A stretch of DNA of 64,000 bases from contig CAWICV010000004.1 of assembly GCA_963834705.1 (NCBI GenBank), forward strand, positions 1-64,000. The letters run 5' to 3'. Source of the DNA: RYN-230 sp963834705 (GTDB taxonomy: Bacteria > Actinomycetota > Actinomycetes > Streptosporangiales > Streptosporangiaceae). Under the pieces are notes generated by a model, which was not told the origin of the DNA, searched no databases, and was given only the letters and a program-made list of their open reading frames with translations. A program made the translations under genes and the position numbers. Below, in pieces: positions 36,430 through 45,674 of this stretch; within the stretch, counting starts at the first letter, position 1, and each line of letters begins with the position of its first letter.

Positions 36430-37356
36430 TCAGCCAGGTGTTGCGACAGCGCGGAACGCGGCCAGGACCACCGGCCAGGCGGCCGACAGCGGATCGATGA
36501 CGTCGAAGTGACCGCCCTCATCCAGCACGTCAAGCTGCACCGGATCACCCGCGGCGCGGTCCCGGGCGGCGAACGACTGGCTCATCTCGAAGGGCACCCG
36601 GTCATCGGCGGTGCCGTGCACGATCCGCACCGGCACGCCGAGTGGAATCAGCCGCGCCGGATCGGCCATCGCGTAACGCTGCGACTGCTCCGCCGGGCCT
36701 CCGCCGAGCAGGTCGCCCGCCGCGTTATGGTCGAGCCCCGCCTCGTAGCAAGCAGCCAGATCACTGACCGGCGCCAGCGCGACCACCCCAGCCACCACCC
36801 CCGTAACCCCAGCACCAGAACTACCGCTAGCATCACAGCCACGGCTAGCACCAGAGCCACCGCTAGCACCGGAAGCACTAGAACCAACGCGCCACCGGCT
36901 ATCTGGGGCGAGCCGGTGCCGGCCCGCCGACCACAGTGCCAGGTGACCGCCTGCCGAGTGCCCGGCCAGGATGATCGCGCCCACCGAGGCGCCACCCGGC
37001 AACACCGCCTGCACCAGCTCGGGCAGCTGGTTGACGGCCAGCGCAACGTCGTCGAATGTGCCCGGCCAGCCGCCGCCCGGCTGACCGGTCCGGCGGAACT
37101 CCGGGGTACACACAGCGAAACTTTCAGCCGCCAGCGCGGACGCTAGCGGACCGAGATGCGTACGATCGAAGGCCGCCCGCCAGAACCCGCCGTGCAGCAG
37201 CAGAATCAGCGCTGGCGCCCGGCCAGCGGCAGCAACTCCGAGGCCGGGCGGCAGCCGCAGGTCGGCAACCTGGTCCGGGCCCGGCCCGTAGCGGAGCACG
37301 TGATCCGGCGGCGGGGCGGGCCGGGTCAGCACGTCGCGCGCATCCGCAGCCGACAT
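36430..37356 (-). CDS. Alpha/beta hydrolase (BD-FAE / kynurenine formamidase-like)
   Basis: 308 residues from ATG 37356, which follows GGAGGAAG at good spacing. The oxyanion motif HGGFW is at 55-59, the nucleophile Ser 134 lies in GHSAGG, and Asp in HGTADDRVP (about 251-252) and His 283 in EGGHFDVID complete the triad. This matches the esterase family that includes arylformamidases and feruloyl-esterase-like enzymes; the substrate is unknown. Residues about 158-184 are an unusual run of Ser/Gly/Ala with single Cys and Asp, inserted between core strands. It is probably the first chromosomal gene beyond the tRNA. Confidence 0.75.
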   Translation of the reverse strand: MSAADARDVLTRPAPPPDHVLRYGPGPDQVADLRLPPGLGVAAAGRAPALILLLHGGFWRAAFDRTHLGPLASALAAESFAVCTPEFRRTGQPGGGWPGTFDDVALAVNQLPELVQAVLPGGASVGAIILAGHSAGGHLALWSAGRHRLAPDSRWRVGSSASGASGGSGASRGCDASGSSGAGVTGVVAGVVALAPVSDLAACYEAGLDHNAAGDLLGGGPAEQSQRYAMADPARLIPLGVPVRIVHGTADDRVPFEMSQSFAARDRAAGDPVQLDVLDEGGHFDVIDPLSAAWPVVLAAFRAVATPG

Positions 37357-37522
37357 ACCCTTCTTCCTCCCCGATGGCCAGAAGAGGGAACCCATTTAGC
37401 ATCTGTCTCGTCAAACGTAGGTGTCGAACGCCAGCGGCAGGGAATGGTGTTCGCGCGGGCGATGAGCAGCCGACGACGTGCGAGGTCTCGACGACGATGA
37501 CCATGGCTATGAGAGCACAGCC

Positions 37523-38797
37523 ATGAAATCAGCCCGCTCTGCAACGACAGCGCTAGGTGCGGTGGCCAGCGCAGCCGTGGTGTCTTCTGGCATCGCCGGC
37601 GGCCTGCTCGGCGCGGCCAGCCCGGCCGAGGCCGCGGTCACCGCTGCCACCTCCAACGTGTGTGGCTCGCCACCGGCCGCGACCAGCGCGGCGCGCGTAG
37701 TGGCGGCCGGGCAGGCCACGGTGGCCCTGGACGCGGTGTTCCGGCCGGCCAGCACCCCCAAGGCCACCGCCAGCGCCAAGTCCACGCCGAATATCAGCGC
37801 CAGCGCCTCCGCGACCAGCAGCGCGACCCCCAAGGCCACGAGCGCGTCGGCCACCCCGTCCAGTTCCAGTTCTGCCTCGGCCACCCCGACCAGCACCGCT
37901 TCGGCCTCGGCCAGCCCCAGCAAGAGCTCGGACCCCACACCGACCCCGTCGCCCACGTCCGGGTCCGGGTCGGCCACCCCGACTCCGACGCCCACGCCGA
38001 CGCCCACCCCGACCAACACGAAGGCCCAGCTCTGCCTCGAAGTGCAGCCGATCACCACCAAGTCCAGCCTGCATCCGGGCGGAACGGCCAGTTACGCAAT
38101 CTGGGTCTGGCCGTCCGGCGGCGCGGCCAGCGGGGTCAGCGTGACGGTCAGCGGAAAGGTGGGCGGCAGCTCAGCCACGCCCACGTTCACTGTCTGCCCG
38201 TCCGCGAGCGGGAACACCTGCACGGTGGGCGGCATCGCCAAGGGCAGCTCGGATGAGCTGCAGGCGAAGGTGAAGGTGCCGTCCGGCACCGCCACGGGCA
38301 AGCAGGCCACGCTGTCCGCGAGCGCCAAGTCCAGCGACGCCACGGCCCCGGCGCCCGCATCGGGCGCGGTGACCATCACCGCCAAGCCGGCCGCGTCTTC
38401 GTCGCCGAGCCCCACGCCCACCCCGACCGCCAGCAGCACCACCACCCCCGACCCCGTCGGCGCCACCCTCCCGGCCGGCGTCCTGCCCACCGTGCCAGGC
38501 AGCACCGACCCGCAGGGCACGCTGCCCGCGCTGCCCAACCCGGAAAGCTCGCCGGGCGGCCTGTTCCCCACCGTCTCTCCCGCGGCCAGTGCAAGTCCGA
38601 GCCCGTACTCCGCTACTTTGCCGAACGCTCGTGACGTTCAAGTCGCCGACGCCGCTGCGACGTTCCCATTCAGCACCCGGCTGATGGGCAGTGAGATCGT
38701 CGGGCTCGCGGTGCTGGCCGCGGCGATCGCCATCGCCATCGTGCGGTTCTCGCTGCGCAGGCCCCGGCCGCAGCACGGCAAGGACTCGGCCAGCTAA
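37523..38797 (+). CDS. Secreted, membrane-anchored Ser/Thr/Pro-rich surface protein
   Basis: About 424 residues from ATG 37523. A signal peptide (TTALGAVASAAVVSSGIAGGLLGAASPAEA) is followed by a long Ser/Ala/Thr/Pro linker ending in a PT repeat (PTPTPTPTPTPT). A beta-sandwich-like domain comes next (about 170-290, HPGGTASYAIWVW...VSVTVSGKV, with two Cys for a disulfide). A second linker and a C-terminal membrane helix (GSEIVGLAVLAAAIAIAIVRF) follow, with a basic tail. There is no LPXTG motif. It looks like a cell-envelope stalk protein, possibly glycosylated. It is convergent with the next gene, 16 nt apart. Confidence 0.7.
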   Translation: MKSARSATTALGAVASAAVVSSGIAGGLLGAASPAEAAVTAATSNVCGSPPAATSAARVVAAGQATVALDAVFRPASTPKATASAKSTPNISASASATSSATPKATSASATPSSSSSASATPTSTASASASPSKSSDPTPTPSPTSGSGSATPTPTPTPTPTPTNTKAQLCLEVQPITTKSSLHPGGTASYAIWVWPSGGAASGVSVTVSGKVGGSSATPTFTVCPSASGNTCTVGGIAKGSSDELQAKVKVPSGTATGKQATLSASAKSSDATAPAPASGAVTITAKPAASSSPSPTPTPTASSTTTPDPVGATLPAGVLPTVPGSTDPQGTLPALPNPESSPGGLFPTVSPAASASPSPYSATLPNARDVQVADAAATFPFSTRLMGSEIVGLAVLAAAIAIAIVRFSLRRPRPQHGKDSAS

Positions 38798-38813
38798 CTA
38801 CCCGGCCAGCCGA

Positions 38814-41800
38814 TTATGTGGCGACCCGCTCCACCATCGGCCGCATCACGCGCATCTCCGTGGCCAGTTTGGTGGCGTTCATGGTCAGCGATGCCACTAC
38901 GCCGAACGTATCGTTGTCCGCCCAGGTGCAGAGCGCGACGCTGCCCGGCACGCTGGCCTGGGCGTTGACGCACGCGGCCGACCCGCCAAGCGAGCCGGGG
39001 CTGGTCACGAACGCGCCCTTGGACTGCTGGGTGAAGCTGGAGATGAAGTCGCTGGCCGACACCCCGGACAGGTTCCCGGCGATGAACAGGACCATCTGCG
39101 GTGACGAGCCCGCGCTGTCCTCATAGACGGCGGACACCACGTGGCTGGCCTGGCCGGCACTCTTGGCGATCACCCCGTGCCGCAACGCGGCCACGCTAGC
39201 CTGCTTCTCCAGTTGCGGACGGCGGACGTAGGCGCCCAGCCGGTCCGGGGCGACCAGGACGTGCGCCGGGCCGTGGCCACCGAACACGCCTAGTACATCC
39301 GCGGCCCCGGCCGCGACCACTACCGCGGCCGCGCCGGCCGCTGCCACCATGATCATCCGGCGGGACCGGCGCTGGCCGGACCGGCGGCCGTTCCGCCCAG
39401 GCTCGGCTGACCGGGCGGCCCGCTGGGCCATACGTCCCGGGCCGGTGCCTGCCGGGCGGGTGTCCTGGTCTACCGACAGCTGCGCCGCGGCTGCCCGGGC
39501 CGAAGACCGTTTCCGGCCGCGGCCGTCCGTGTCCGGCGCCGGTGTGGGCCGGTCGGCTGCGATCCGGCCGGCTGCGATCCGGCCGGCTGTGACCCGGCCG
39601 GCCATGGACCGGCCGGCCGCCACCCGGCGCGGGCCGGTAGCCGCGCCCGGCAGCGGGCCAGTGCCGGCCCAGACGTCGGCCGGATCGCCGAGCGCGACCT
39701 GTGGCCCGGTGCCGGGCTGGTAGGTGCGAATGCTGTCCAGCGGCCCCCGGCCCGGCGACATGCCGGGGCCCGGCTGCATCTCCACCGTTGTCTTGTAGCG
39801 GAGCCGGAGGCCGCCGTGGGCTGGCGCCGCAGCGCCGGGTTCGGCCGGGTGGCGCCCGGAGCCGGTCGGTTCGCCGGCCCACGGCGCGGCCGCCCGCTCC
39901 GGAACGGCACCGTCCGGAGCGGGATCGGCCGGCGCGCGATGCCGGCGGCCGCGGAGCCTTTGGGTGCCCTCCCTCAGGTCGTCGCGTGATCCACCGCGAA
40001 CGAGCTCAGCAGGCGGCGCCATCCGGTCCCGGCCATCCGGCAGCCCGGGCCGGTCAGCGTCGCCGCGCGGCCCGGTGAGCGGACCCGGGGAGGCCGCGAT
40101 CTGCTCCGCACCGGCCCGTCCGTCAGGGGCGGCACCGCGCGGCGCGGTCGCGCCCGCGCCGCCTGGTTGTGTCTGGGGATCTCGCCGGGACGGCGGCACA
40201 CCATCGTGTCCGCGGCGGCGCCGCGGTGCAGCGGTCCGCTCCGCCTCAGCCGGCCCAGCCTGCCAGGTGGAACGCCCGTCACCGTCCGGATGCTCATCCG
40301 GCCCGGCGGCATGGCCCCGGTCGCGCGGGCCCCCATCGTCGTCCCGGCCGCGCCGGCCACCCCGGCCATGGCCGCGCGCTGGGGCCGGGTCAGTGTCCCG
40401 GGGATCCGGGTCGCTGCCCCAGACCGCCTCCTCGCCGCGGTTGCGCCGGCCGAACAGCCCGCGCTTACGGCCGCGGCCCTCGTCGGCCGACTCGGGAAAC
40501 TCCTCGAACACGCGGTCCAGGCGGTCGAGGTCGGGCATCAGGCCGCCGCTGCGCTGCGGCGCCTCGTCGCGACTCGGCGGTTGGCCGGCGTCGGCCCCCT
40601 TCGCATCCGGTCGGTCGGCACCGTCCCGGTCGGCACCCCGCCCGGGGCGGGCCCGGCTGCCGCGACCGCGTGCTTCCGGTTCGTGCTCGACGGTGCCCGG
40701 GATGACCCGGCTCCGGCCGGGCCGTCCCTGGGCATCCGGATCCACGGGCTCGGCGGCCGGGCCAGCCGGGCCGACCGCAAACGCGCGCCCCGAAGGCTGC
40801 GCCGCCGCGGCATTCCACCGTGTGCCATCGCGGCCCGCCGGCCCGGGGGCGGCGTGCCTGCGCCCAGCATCCCGGCCAGCTGACCCCGGCGCCACCGGCC
40901 CACGACCAGCGGCATCCCGGCCCGCAGCCCCGGCCGGCACCGCGCCACGCCCGGAACCATCCCGCCGGTCCGTCCCCGGCGGCAGAGTCCCACGCCCCGA
41001 GACATCCCATCCGGCCGGCCCGGTCCCGCGCCCCGAAGGGTCGCGTCCGGCTGTCCCCGGCGGCACGAGCCCACGACCTGAGGCATCGCGGCCCGCCGGC
41101 CCGGGGGCGGCGTGCCTGCGCCCAGCATCCCGGCCAGCTGACCCCGGCGCCACCGGCCCACGACCAGCGGCATCCCGGCCCGCAGCCCCGGCCGGCACCG
41201 CGCCACGCCCGGAACCATCCCGCCGGTCCGTCCCCGGCGGCAGAGTCCCACGCCCCGAGACATCCCATCCAGCCGGCCCGGTCCCGCGCCCCGAAGGGTC
41301 GCGTCCGGCTGTCCCCGGCGGCACGAGCCCACGACCAGCGGCGTCCCGGCCCGCAGCCCCGGGCGGCACCGCGCCACGCCCGGAACCATCCCGCCGGTCC
41401 GTCCCCGGCGACAGAGCCCCACGCTCCGAGACATCCCATCCGGCCGCCCCGGTCCCGCGCCCCGAAGGGTCCCGTCCGGCTGGCCCCGGCGCGGCCGGGC
41501 CGCGCCCGGATGCATCCCAGCCCCCGGTGTCGTACGGCTGCGAACCGCGGGCTGGAGCGGCCGGTCCGGCGGACGCAGATCCGTGCCGCGCCGCATCCCA
41601 GCCGGCCGGGCCGCGCCGCGAACCCGCTGGGTCCGGCTGGCCCGGGACCCGCACCGGCCCGGACGCACCGCTGCCACCTGGACCGGCCGGGCGGCCTTGG
41701 CCCGGGTCAGCGCCCGGGTAGCCTCGCCCGGTTACCCGGGCAGCGCCGGGACCCGGCCGGCGGCCCGCACCCGCATCCGGATACCCGAGACCAGCCGCGC

Positions 41801-42356
41801 CATCGGCACCGGGACCCGGCCGGCGGCCCGCACCCGCATCGGGGTATCCCCGACCAGCCGGGCGGCCGGGGCCTGGACGGCCGGGGCCGGCCGGGCGGGC
41901 CAGGTCCGGGTCCGGGTAGCCGCGGCTGGACCGGTGTCCGCTACCCGGCCCGGCCGGTGCGCCCCGGAAGTCAGTAGGCGGCTCGGGCCGAGCACGGTGG
42001 CCCTGGCGTTCGGTATATAGGTCTCGGTTGGGGGGAGCATCGGGGGGCTTGCGCCGGGTGCCCGCCCGGTGCGGGCGCTCGTCCTCGGGCGGACCCCAGG
42101 CGTAGCCGCGGGCTAGTTCGTCGCGCTCGGGGCTGGACGGCCAGCCGGTGGGCGCGTCGGAGGTGGGCTGGTAGCCGCGGGCCTGGCGGGCCGCCATCCG
42201 GCTGCCCGGCCGGCGCTGGTCCGGGGGCGCGGCCGGGGCGGCTAGGTACTGCTCGGGATCAGCGGGCGGCGGGTCGTCGGGGTATCCAGTGCCGGAGCCG
42301 GGGTAAGCACGCGACCGCCGCGGATATTGCGGCTCGCGCGAGCTTCCGTCGCTCAT
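38814..42356 (-). CDS. Large low-complexity single-pass membrane protein
   Basis: 1180 residues. Roughly the first 1000 are a disordered Gly/Pro/Arg/Asp-rich cytoplasmic region with repeated GRDASGRG/PGTAGRD-type units, including an 86-residue tandem duplication. Near 1015-1040 is one membrane helix (RRMIMVAAAGAAAVVVAAGAADVLGVF). The last 140 residues are an outside domain, with YEDSAGSSPQMVLFIAGNLSGVSASDF and two Cys. This layout is common in actinomycetes for proteins of unknown role. The minus frame is preferred over the long opposing frames because only it has a membrane helix, a folded tail and the usual MSDGSS start. Confidence 0.7.
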   Translation of the reverse strand: MSDGSSREPQYPRRSRAYPGSGTGYPDDPPPADPEQYLAAPAAPPDQRRPGSRMAARQARGYQPTSDAPTGWPSSPERDELARGYAWGPPEDERPHRAGTRRKPPDAPPNRDLYTERQGHRARPEPPTDFRGAPAGPGSGHRSSRGYPDPDLARPAGPGRPGPGRPAGRGYPDAGAGRRPGPGADGAAGLGYPDAGAGRRPGPGAARVTGRGYPGADPGQGRPAGPGGSGASGPVRVPGQPDPAGSRRGPAGWDAARHGSASAGPAAPARGSQPYDTGGWDASGRGPAAPGPAGRDPSGRGTGAAGWDVSERGALSPGTDRRDGSGRGAVPPGAAGRDAAGRGLVPPGTAGRDPSGRGTGPAGWDVSGRGTLPPGTDRRDGSGRGAVPAGAAGRDAAGRGPVAPGSAGRDAGRRHAAPGPAGRDASGRGLVPPGTAGRDPSGRGTGPAGWDVSGRGTLPPGTDRRDGSGRGAVPAGAAGRDAAGRGPVAPGSAGRDAGRRHAAPGPAGRDGTRWNAAAAQPSGRAFAVGPAGPAAEPVDPDAQGRPGRSRVIPGTVEHEPEARGRGSRARPGRGADRDGADRPDAKGADAGQPPSRDEAPQRSGGLMPDLDRLDRVFEEFPESADEGRGRKRGLFGRRNRGEEAVWGSDPDPRDTDPAPARGHGRGGRRGRDDDGGPRDRGHAAGPDEHPDGDGRSTWQAGPAEAERTAAPRRRRGHDGVPPSRRDPQTQPGGAGATAPRGAAPDGRAGAEQIAASPGPLTGPRGDADRPGLPDGRDRMAPPAELVRGGSRDDLREGTQRLRGRRHRAPADPAPDGAVPERAAAPWAGEPTGSGRHPAEPGAAAPAHGGLRLRYKTTVEMQPGPGMSPGRGPLDSIRTYQPGTGPQVALGDPADVWAGTGPLPGAATGPRRVAAGRSMAGRVTAGRIAAGRIAADRPTPAPDTDGRGRKRSSARAAAAQLSVDQDTRPAGTGPGRMAQRAARSAEPGRNGRRSGQRRSRRMIMVAAAGAAAVVVAAGAADVLGVFGGHGPAHVLVAPDRLGAYVRRPQLEKQASVAALRHGVIAKSAGQASHVVSAVYEDSAGSSPQMVLFIAGNLSGVSASDFISSFTQQSKGAFVTSPGSLGGSAACVNAQASVPGSVALCTWADNDTFGVVASLTMNATKLATEMRVMRPMVERVAT
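40826..41341 (-). repeat. 258-bp tandem duplication in the low-complexity gene
   Basis: Copy 1 (40826-41083) and copy 2 (41084-41341) begin with the same CATCGCGGCCCGCCGGCC and stay nearly identical. A partial third, more diverged copy follows. The period is 86 codons, so the frame is preserved. Confidence 0.75.
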
Positions 42357-42638
42357 GGTCCCCCAACCTGGTGCTGGCGATCTTGTCAGACCGGGAAGTC
42401 ACCCCATCATGGGGCATGGACGCGGCGCTCACCACCGGATCCGACGTGCTCATCAGGGCCGGCCACCGCAGCGCGTCCCGGCCGGCCGGCGCCAGCTGGG
42501 CGGAGCCGCAACGCAGCCACCCCGCACCACCCCGGCTGAGCCAGCCACCCATCACCCGGTACCCCTGAAACTTTCACGGTTTCGGTAACCCACCGCACTT
42601 CCCCACGTACCAAGAGTGGCAAACAGCACAGGCCGCCG

Positions 42639-42692
42639 TTAGTGATCAAGCGTCTGGTGTCGCCATGGCAGCACCAGACGTTTGATCACTAA
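42639..42692. repeat. 54-bp near-perfect palindrome
   Basis: The arms TTAGTGATCAAGCGTCTGGTG (42639-42659) and its inverse (42672-42692) differ at one position, and the 12-nt centre itself contains the palindrome GCCATGGC. It lies between the divergent genes starting at 42356 and 42837. No T-run follows, so it does not look like a standard terminator. Confidence 0.7.
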
Positions 42693-42765
42693 GCGCAAGC
42701 ACATGAGGGCGGGCGCGATGGGCCGGAAGCAGGCCAAGCCGGGGGATAAAGAGCATGCCCGCCCC

Positions 42766-42836
42766 TTGACTGGCTCCAGGGCAACGCGGACGATGTCAGT
42801 ATCCTGACGACGGTATACAATGTTAGGAAGTGCCAC
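42766..42836 (+). promoter_or_regulatory. Putative promoter and GTAT half-sites of the oxidoreductase operon
   Basis: TTGACT (42766-42771), 17 nt, then GACGAT (42789-42794) is a weak promoter candidate. Just downstream are GTATC (42799-42803) and GTATAC (42813-42818), which resemble half-sites of FCD-type GntR regulators, and then AGGAAG (42825-42830) as ribosome site before GTG 42837. Confidence 0.4.
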
Positions 42837-43580
42837 GTGTATCACGAGCTCACGGTCTGGTCTCGCGGCATCATCATGGACAAGGAGGCTCGTGATGTCT
42901 CCTCGTGCATTGCCGCCGCGGCCCGCGCTCAAGGACTGTACGCCGACAACGTCAGCGACTACGTGGACGACCCGGACCGGACGAACTGCCTGGTCCGCCG
43001 GTACGCGAGGTTCGGCGACTCGCCCATCGTGGACCGGTTCGTGTACGAGAACCCGCGCCCGGACTGGGTCGTGCTCGTCGAAGAGACGATCATCAAGGCG
43101 GTCAATTTCCTCCGCGGCACCCCCGACGGCCAGGGCGTCCTCCTGGTCAACTCCGCCCGCGACCCCGAGTACCTGCTGAAGTTCCTGCCCGACTCGATGC
43201 GCGCCAAGCTGGCCAAGCTGGTCGTGGTGGACGCGGTCGGGCTGGCCGACCAGCGCGGCGGCAGCCCGTGGATGTTCGTCCGGGACCTGGGCGAACTGGC
43301 CTACGACCGGATGTCCACCGAGGGGGCCGAGGAACGGCTGGCCATCGGCATGGGCATCGCGGCACCGCTGATCGGGGCGCTGGTCGCGGCCACCGGCGAG
43401 CTGCCCCTGGACGGCGTGGCCGAGCAGGTCGCCGACCGGGACGCGATGGTCCGCGGCGTCGAGCAGCACCGGGTCATCGAGTTCGCCCCGGTCCCATCCG
43501 GCCCCGGCTCCGGCCAGCCCGACCTGGTCACGCCGGAAACCGTGGGCGCGGAACCCACCGCGCCCACGCCGGCCTCCTGA
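42837..43580 (+). CDS. 2-oxoacid:ferredoxin oxidoreductase gamma subunit
   Basis: 247 residues from GTG 42837 after AGGAAG. The fold pattern is that of the gamma (domain III) subunit: YHELTVWSRGIIMDKEARDVSS, VVLVEETIIKAV, GVLLVNSARDPEYLL, VVVDAVGLADQ, and a C-terminal helix region NFLRG...GIAAPLIGALVAATGEL. The usual GxGGQG opening is replaced by WSRGIIMD, so it is a divergent member. It is the first gene of the operon continuing with the GltD-like flavoprotein, alpha and beta. In the proposed oxalate oxidoreductase it would be the third core subunit. Confidence 0.75.
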   Translation: MYHELTVWSRGIIMDKEARDVSSCIAAAARAQGLYADNVSDYVDDPDRTNCLVRRYARFGDSPIVDRFVYENPRPDWVVLVEETIIKAVNFLRGTPDGQGVLLVNSARDPEYLLKFLPDSMRAKLAKLVVVDAVGLADQRGGSPWMFVRDLGELAYDRMSTEGAEERLAIGMGIAAPLIGALVAATGELPLDGVAEQVADRDAMVRGVEQHRVIEFAPVPSGPGSGQPDLVTPETVGAEPTAPTPAS

Positions 43581-43599
43581 CCCTCGCCCGTCTCTATCC

Positions 43600-43745
43600 C
43601 ACCCGCCCGCAACCACCCGACCCGCCCGCGACCACCCGACCTGCCCGCGACCACCTGACCCGCCCGCAACCACCCGAGCCGCCCGCGACCACCTGACCCG
43701 CCCGCAACCACCTGACCCACCCGCGACCGCCTGACCCGCCCCCTG
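43600..43745. repeat. 19-bp tandem repeat between gamma and flavoprotein genes
   Basis: About seven and a half imperfect copies of a 19-bp unit close to GACCCGCCCGCGACCACCC, without spacers, fill most of the 190-nt gap between the two genes. The variation is mainly A/G and C/T at fixed positions. Confidence 0.75.
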
Positions 43746-43770
43746 ACCTGCGTATCCGCGAGGAGGCTCC

Positions 43771-45674
43771 ATGTCCGTACGCGGCACCCGGATCCCGCCG
43801 CATCTGCAACTGCCGATCGCCGGCGTGACACCGCCACCCACCGAGAAAGAGGGGCAGCGGCTGTTCCCGACCGGCAACTTCCGCTTCTTCCGGCCGGTCT
43901 ACAAAGACAAGATGCCGCCGTGCAACAACGCCTGCCCGACCGGCGAGCAGATCCAGAAGTACCTGGACTTCGTCAAGCACGAGCGCTACCTCGACGGCTA
44001 CCTGACGATCATGGAAGACAACCCGATGCCGTCGGTGACCGGCCGGGTCTGCTACCACCCGTGCGAGACGGCCTGCAACCGGGCCCAGCATGACGAGCCG
44101 ATCGGCATCCGCAGCGTGGAACGGTTCCTCGGCGACTACGGGCTGAACCTGCCCGAGGAGCCGGTCAAGGAGATGCTGCCGGAACTGAACGGCACCACGG
44201 TCGCCATCGTCGGGTCCGGGCCGGCCTGGCCGCCGCCTATCACCTGCGGCGCCGCGGCTACTCAAGCGTGATCTTCGAGGCACTGGACAAGCCCGGCGGC
44301 ATGCTCCGGGGCGGCATCCCGCACTGGCACCTGCCCGAAGAGATCCTCGACGCGGAGATCGCTAAGCTGCTCAGCCTGGGCGGCATCGAGATCCGCTGCA
44401 ACACCCGGGCCGGGCAGGACATCTCCTGGGATGAGCTGCGCAACTACCCGGCCGCGTTCCTCGCCCTGGGCCAGGACGTGGGCCGCCGGCTGCCGGTCGA
44501 GGGCATCGAGTCCCGCGGGGTCACCGGCGGCCTGGAGTTCCTCCGCGAGGCCGGCCTGGGCCGCCCGGTGCGAACCGGCCGCGAAGTGCTGGTCATCGGC
44601 GGCGGCAACACCGCCTCGGACACCGCCCGATCCGCGATCAGGCTGGGTGGCGGCGCGGCCACCATCGTCTCGCTGGAGTCCGCGGACGAACTGGTGATCG
44701 TGCCCGAGGACCTGGAGCAGGCCAGGGACGAGGGGGTGCTGTTCGCGCCGAACACCGCGCTGGTCCGGGTGCTGGCCGACAACGGGCATGTGACCGGGGC
44801 CGTCCTCAGCGACGCCCGGCTGGCCAAGGACGACAGCGGTGCGGTGCGCCCGGAGCTCATCCCGGGCACCGAGCGCGAGGTCATCTGCGACACCATCTTC
44901 ATCGCGATCGGCCAGGTGCAGCAGCTGGACTGGCTGCCCGAGCATCTCGCCGACAGCAGCGGCGTGATCACCGCGGACGAGCACGGCCGGGTCGAGGGCA
45001 CCATCTTCGTCGGCGGCGACGTGCTGCGCGGCCCGTCGATGGTGGTGGACGCGCTGGGTGACGGGAAGCGGGCCGCCCGGGACATCGACCGGCTGCTGGC
45101 CAACCAGGCCCTGACCGACGACCCGGAGCCGGTGATCATGCCCTACGAGGGGCTGAACGCGGCTTACTTCAGGCCTGCCCCTCGGGTCGAAATACCGCTC
45201 ACCCCGCCAGCTGAGCGGCGGGTTAGCCAGAAAATCGAGGTGACCCTGGCGTACAGCCAGGAGCAGGCGGTGGCCGAGGCCGACCGGTGCATGAGCTGCG
45301 GCGTGTGCAACGGCTGCGACAACTGCTACATCGTCTGCCCGGACGTCAGCGTGCTGCGCGACGCACGGGAGAACGGGCACTACTCGATCCGCACCACCTA
45401 CTGCAAGGGCTGCCTGGTCTGCGTGCAGGAATGCCCGACCGGCTGCCTGGAGAAGGTGCCGGAGATGGACTTCGACGACCCGGCCGACGTGACCCGGATG
45501 GAGACCGCGTTCGCGCCGTACGACGGCGCGCACGCCGAGCAGTCCGGCTTCACCAAGCAGCTCATCGAGGAAACCATCGCCGAGTACGACGCGGCGCATC
45601 GGCGCGCGCCCGGCAACGGATCCGCCAACGGCAAAACCACAACTCTTCCGAACGCTAGTCCCGGGGTGATCTGA
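43771..45674 (+). pseudogene. GltD-like NAD(P)/FAD oxidoreductase fused to ferredoxin domains, frameshifted
   Basis: Starts at ATG 43771 after GAGGAGG. Residues about 45-130 are the Fe-S N-terminal domain of GltD proteins (PPCNNACPTGEQIQ, GRVCYHPCETACNRAQ). The FAD motif VAIVGSGPAG is interrupted near 44225, where a GGCC-like 4-nt unit is missing; the frame resumes as YHLRRRGYSSVIFEALDKPGGML. Then come the NAD(P) motif VLVIGGGNTASDTAR, the second FAD motif FVGGDVL, and a C-terminal two-cluster ferredoxin (CMSCGVCNGCDNCYIVCP and YCKGCLVCVQECP). About 635 residues if corrected. It would pass electrons from the 2-oxoacid oxidoreductase to NAD(P)+. Its TGA overlaps the alpha ATG (TGATG), so the unit is one operon. 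The frameshift may be an error. Confidence 0.8.

Noticed and set aside
39964..41977. Long plus-strand frames opposite the low-complexity gene
   Set aside because: They are composition shadows of a GC-rich repeat; only the minus frame has a membrane helix and a folded C-terminal domain.
43600..43745. Possible CRISPR array
   Set aside because: The 19-bp units are directly adjacent with no spacers, and no cas genes are near.
42639..43877. Minus-strand frame opposite the gamma subunit
   Set aside because: The plus frame matches the oxidoreductase gamma family and has a ribosome site; the minus frame is Gly/Val/Arg repeats from the 19-bp array.
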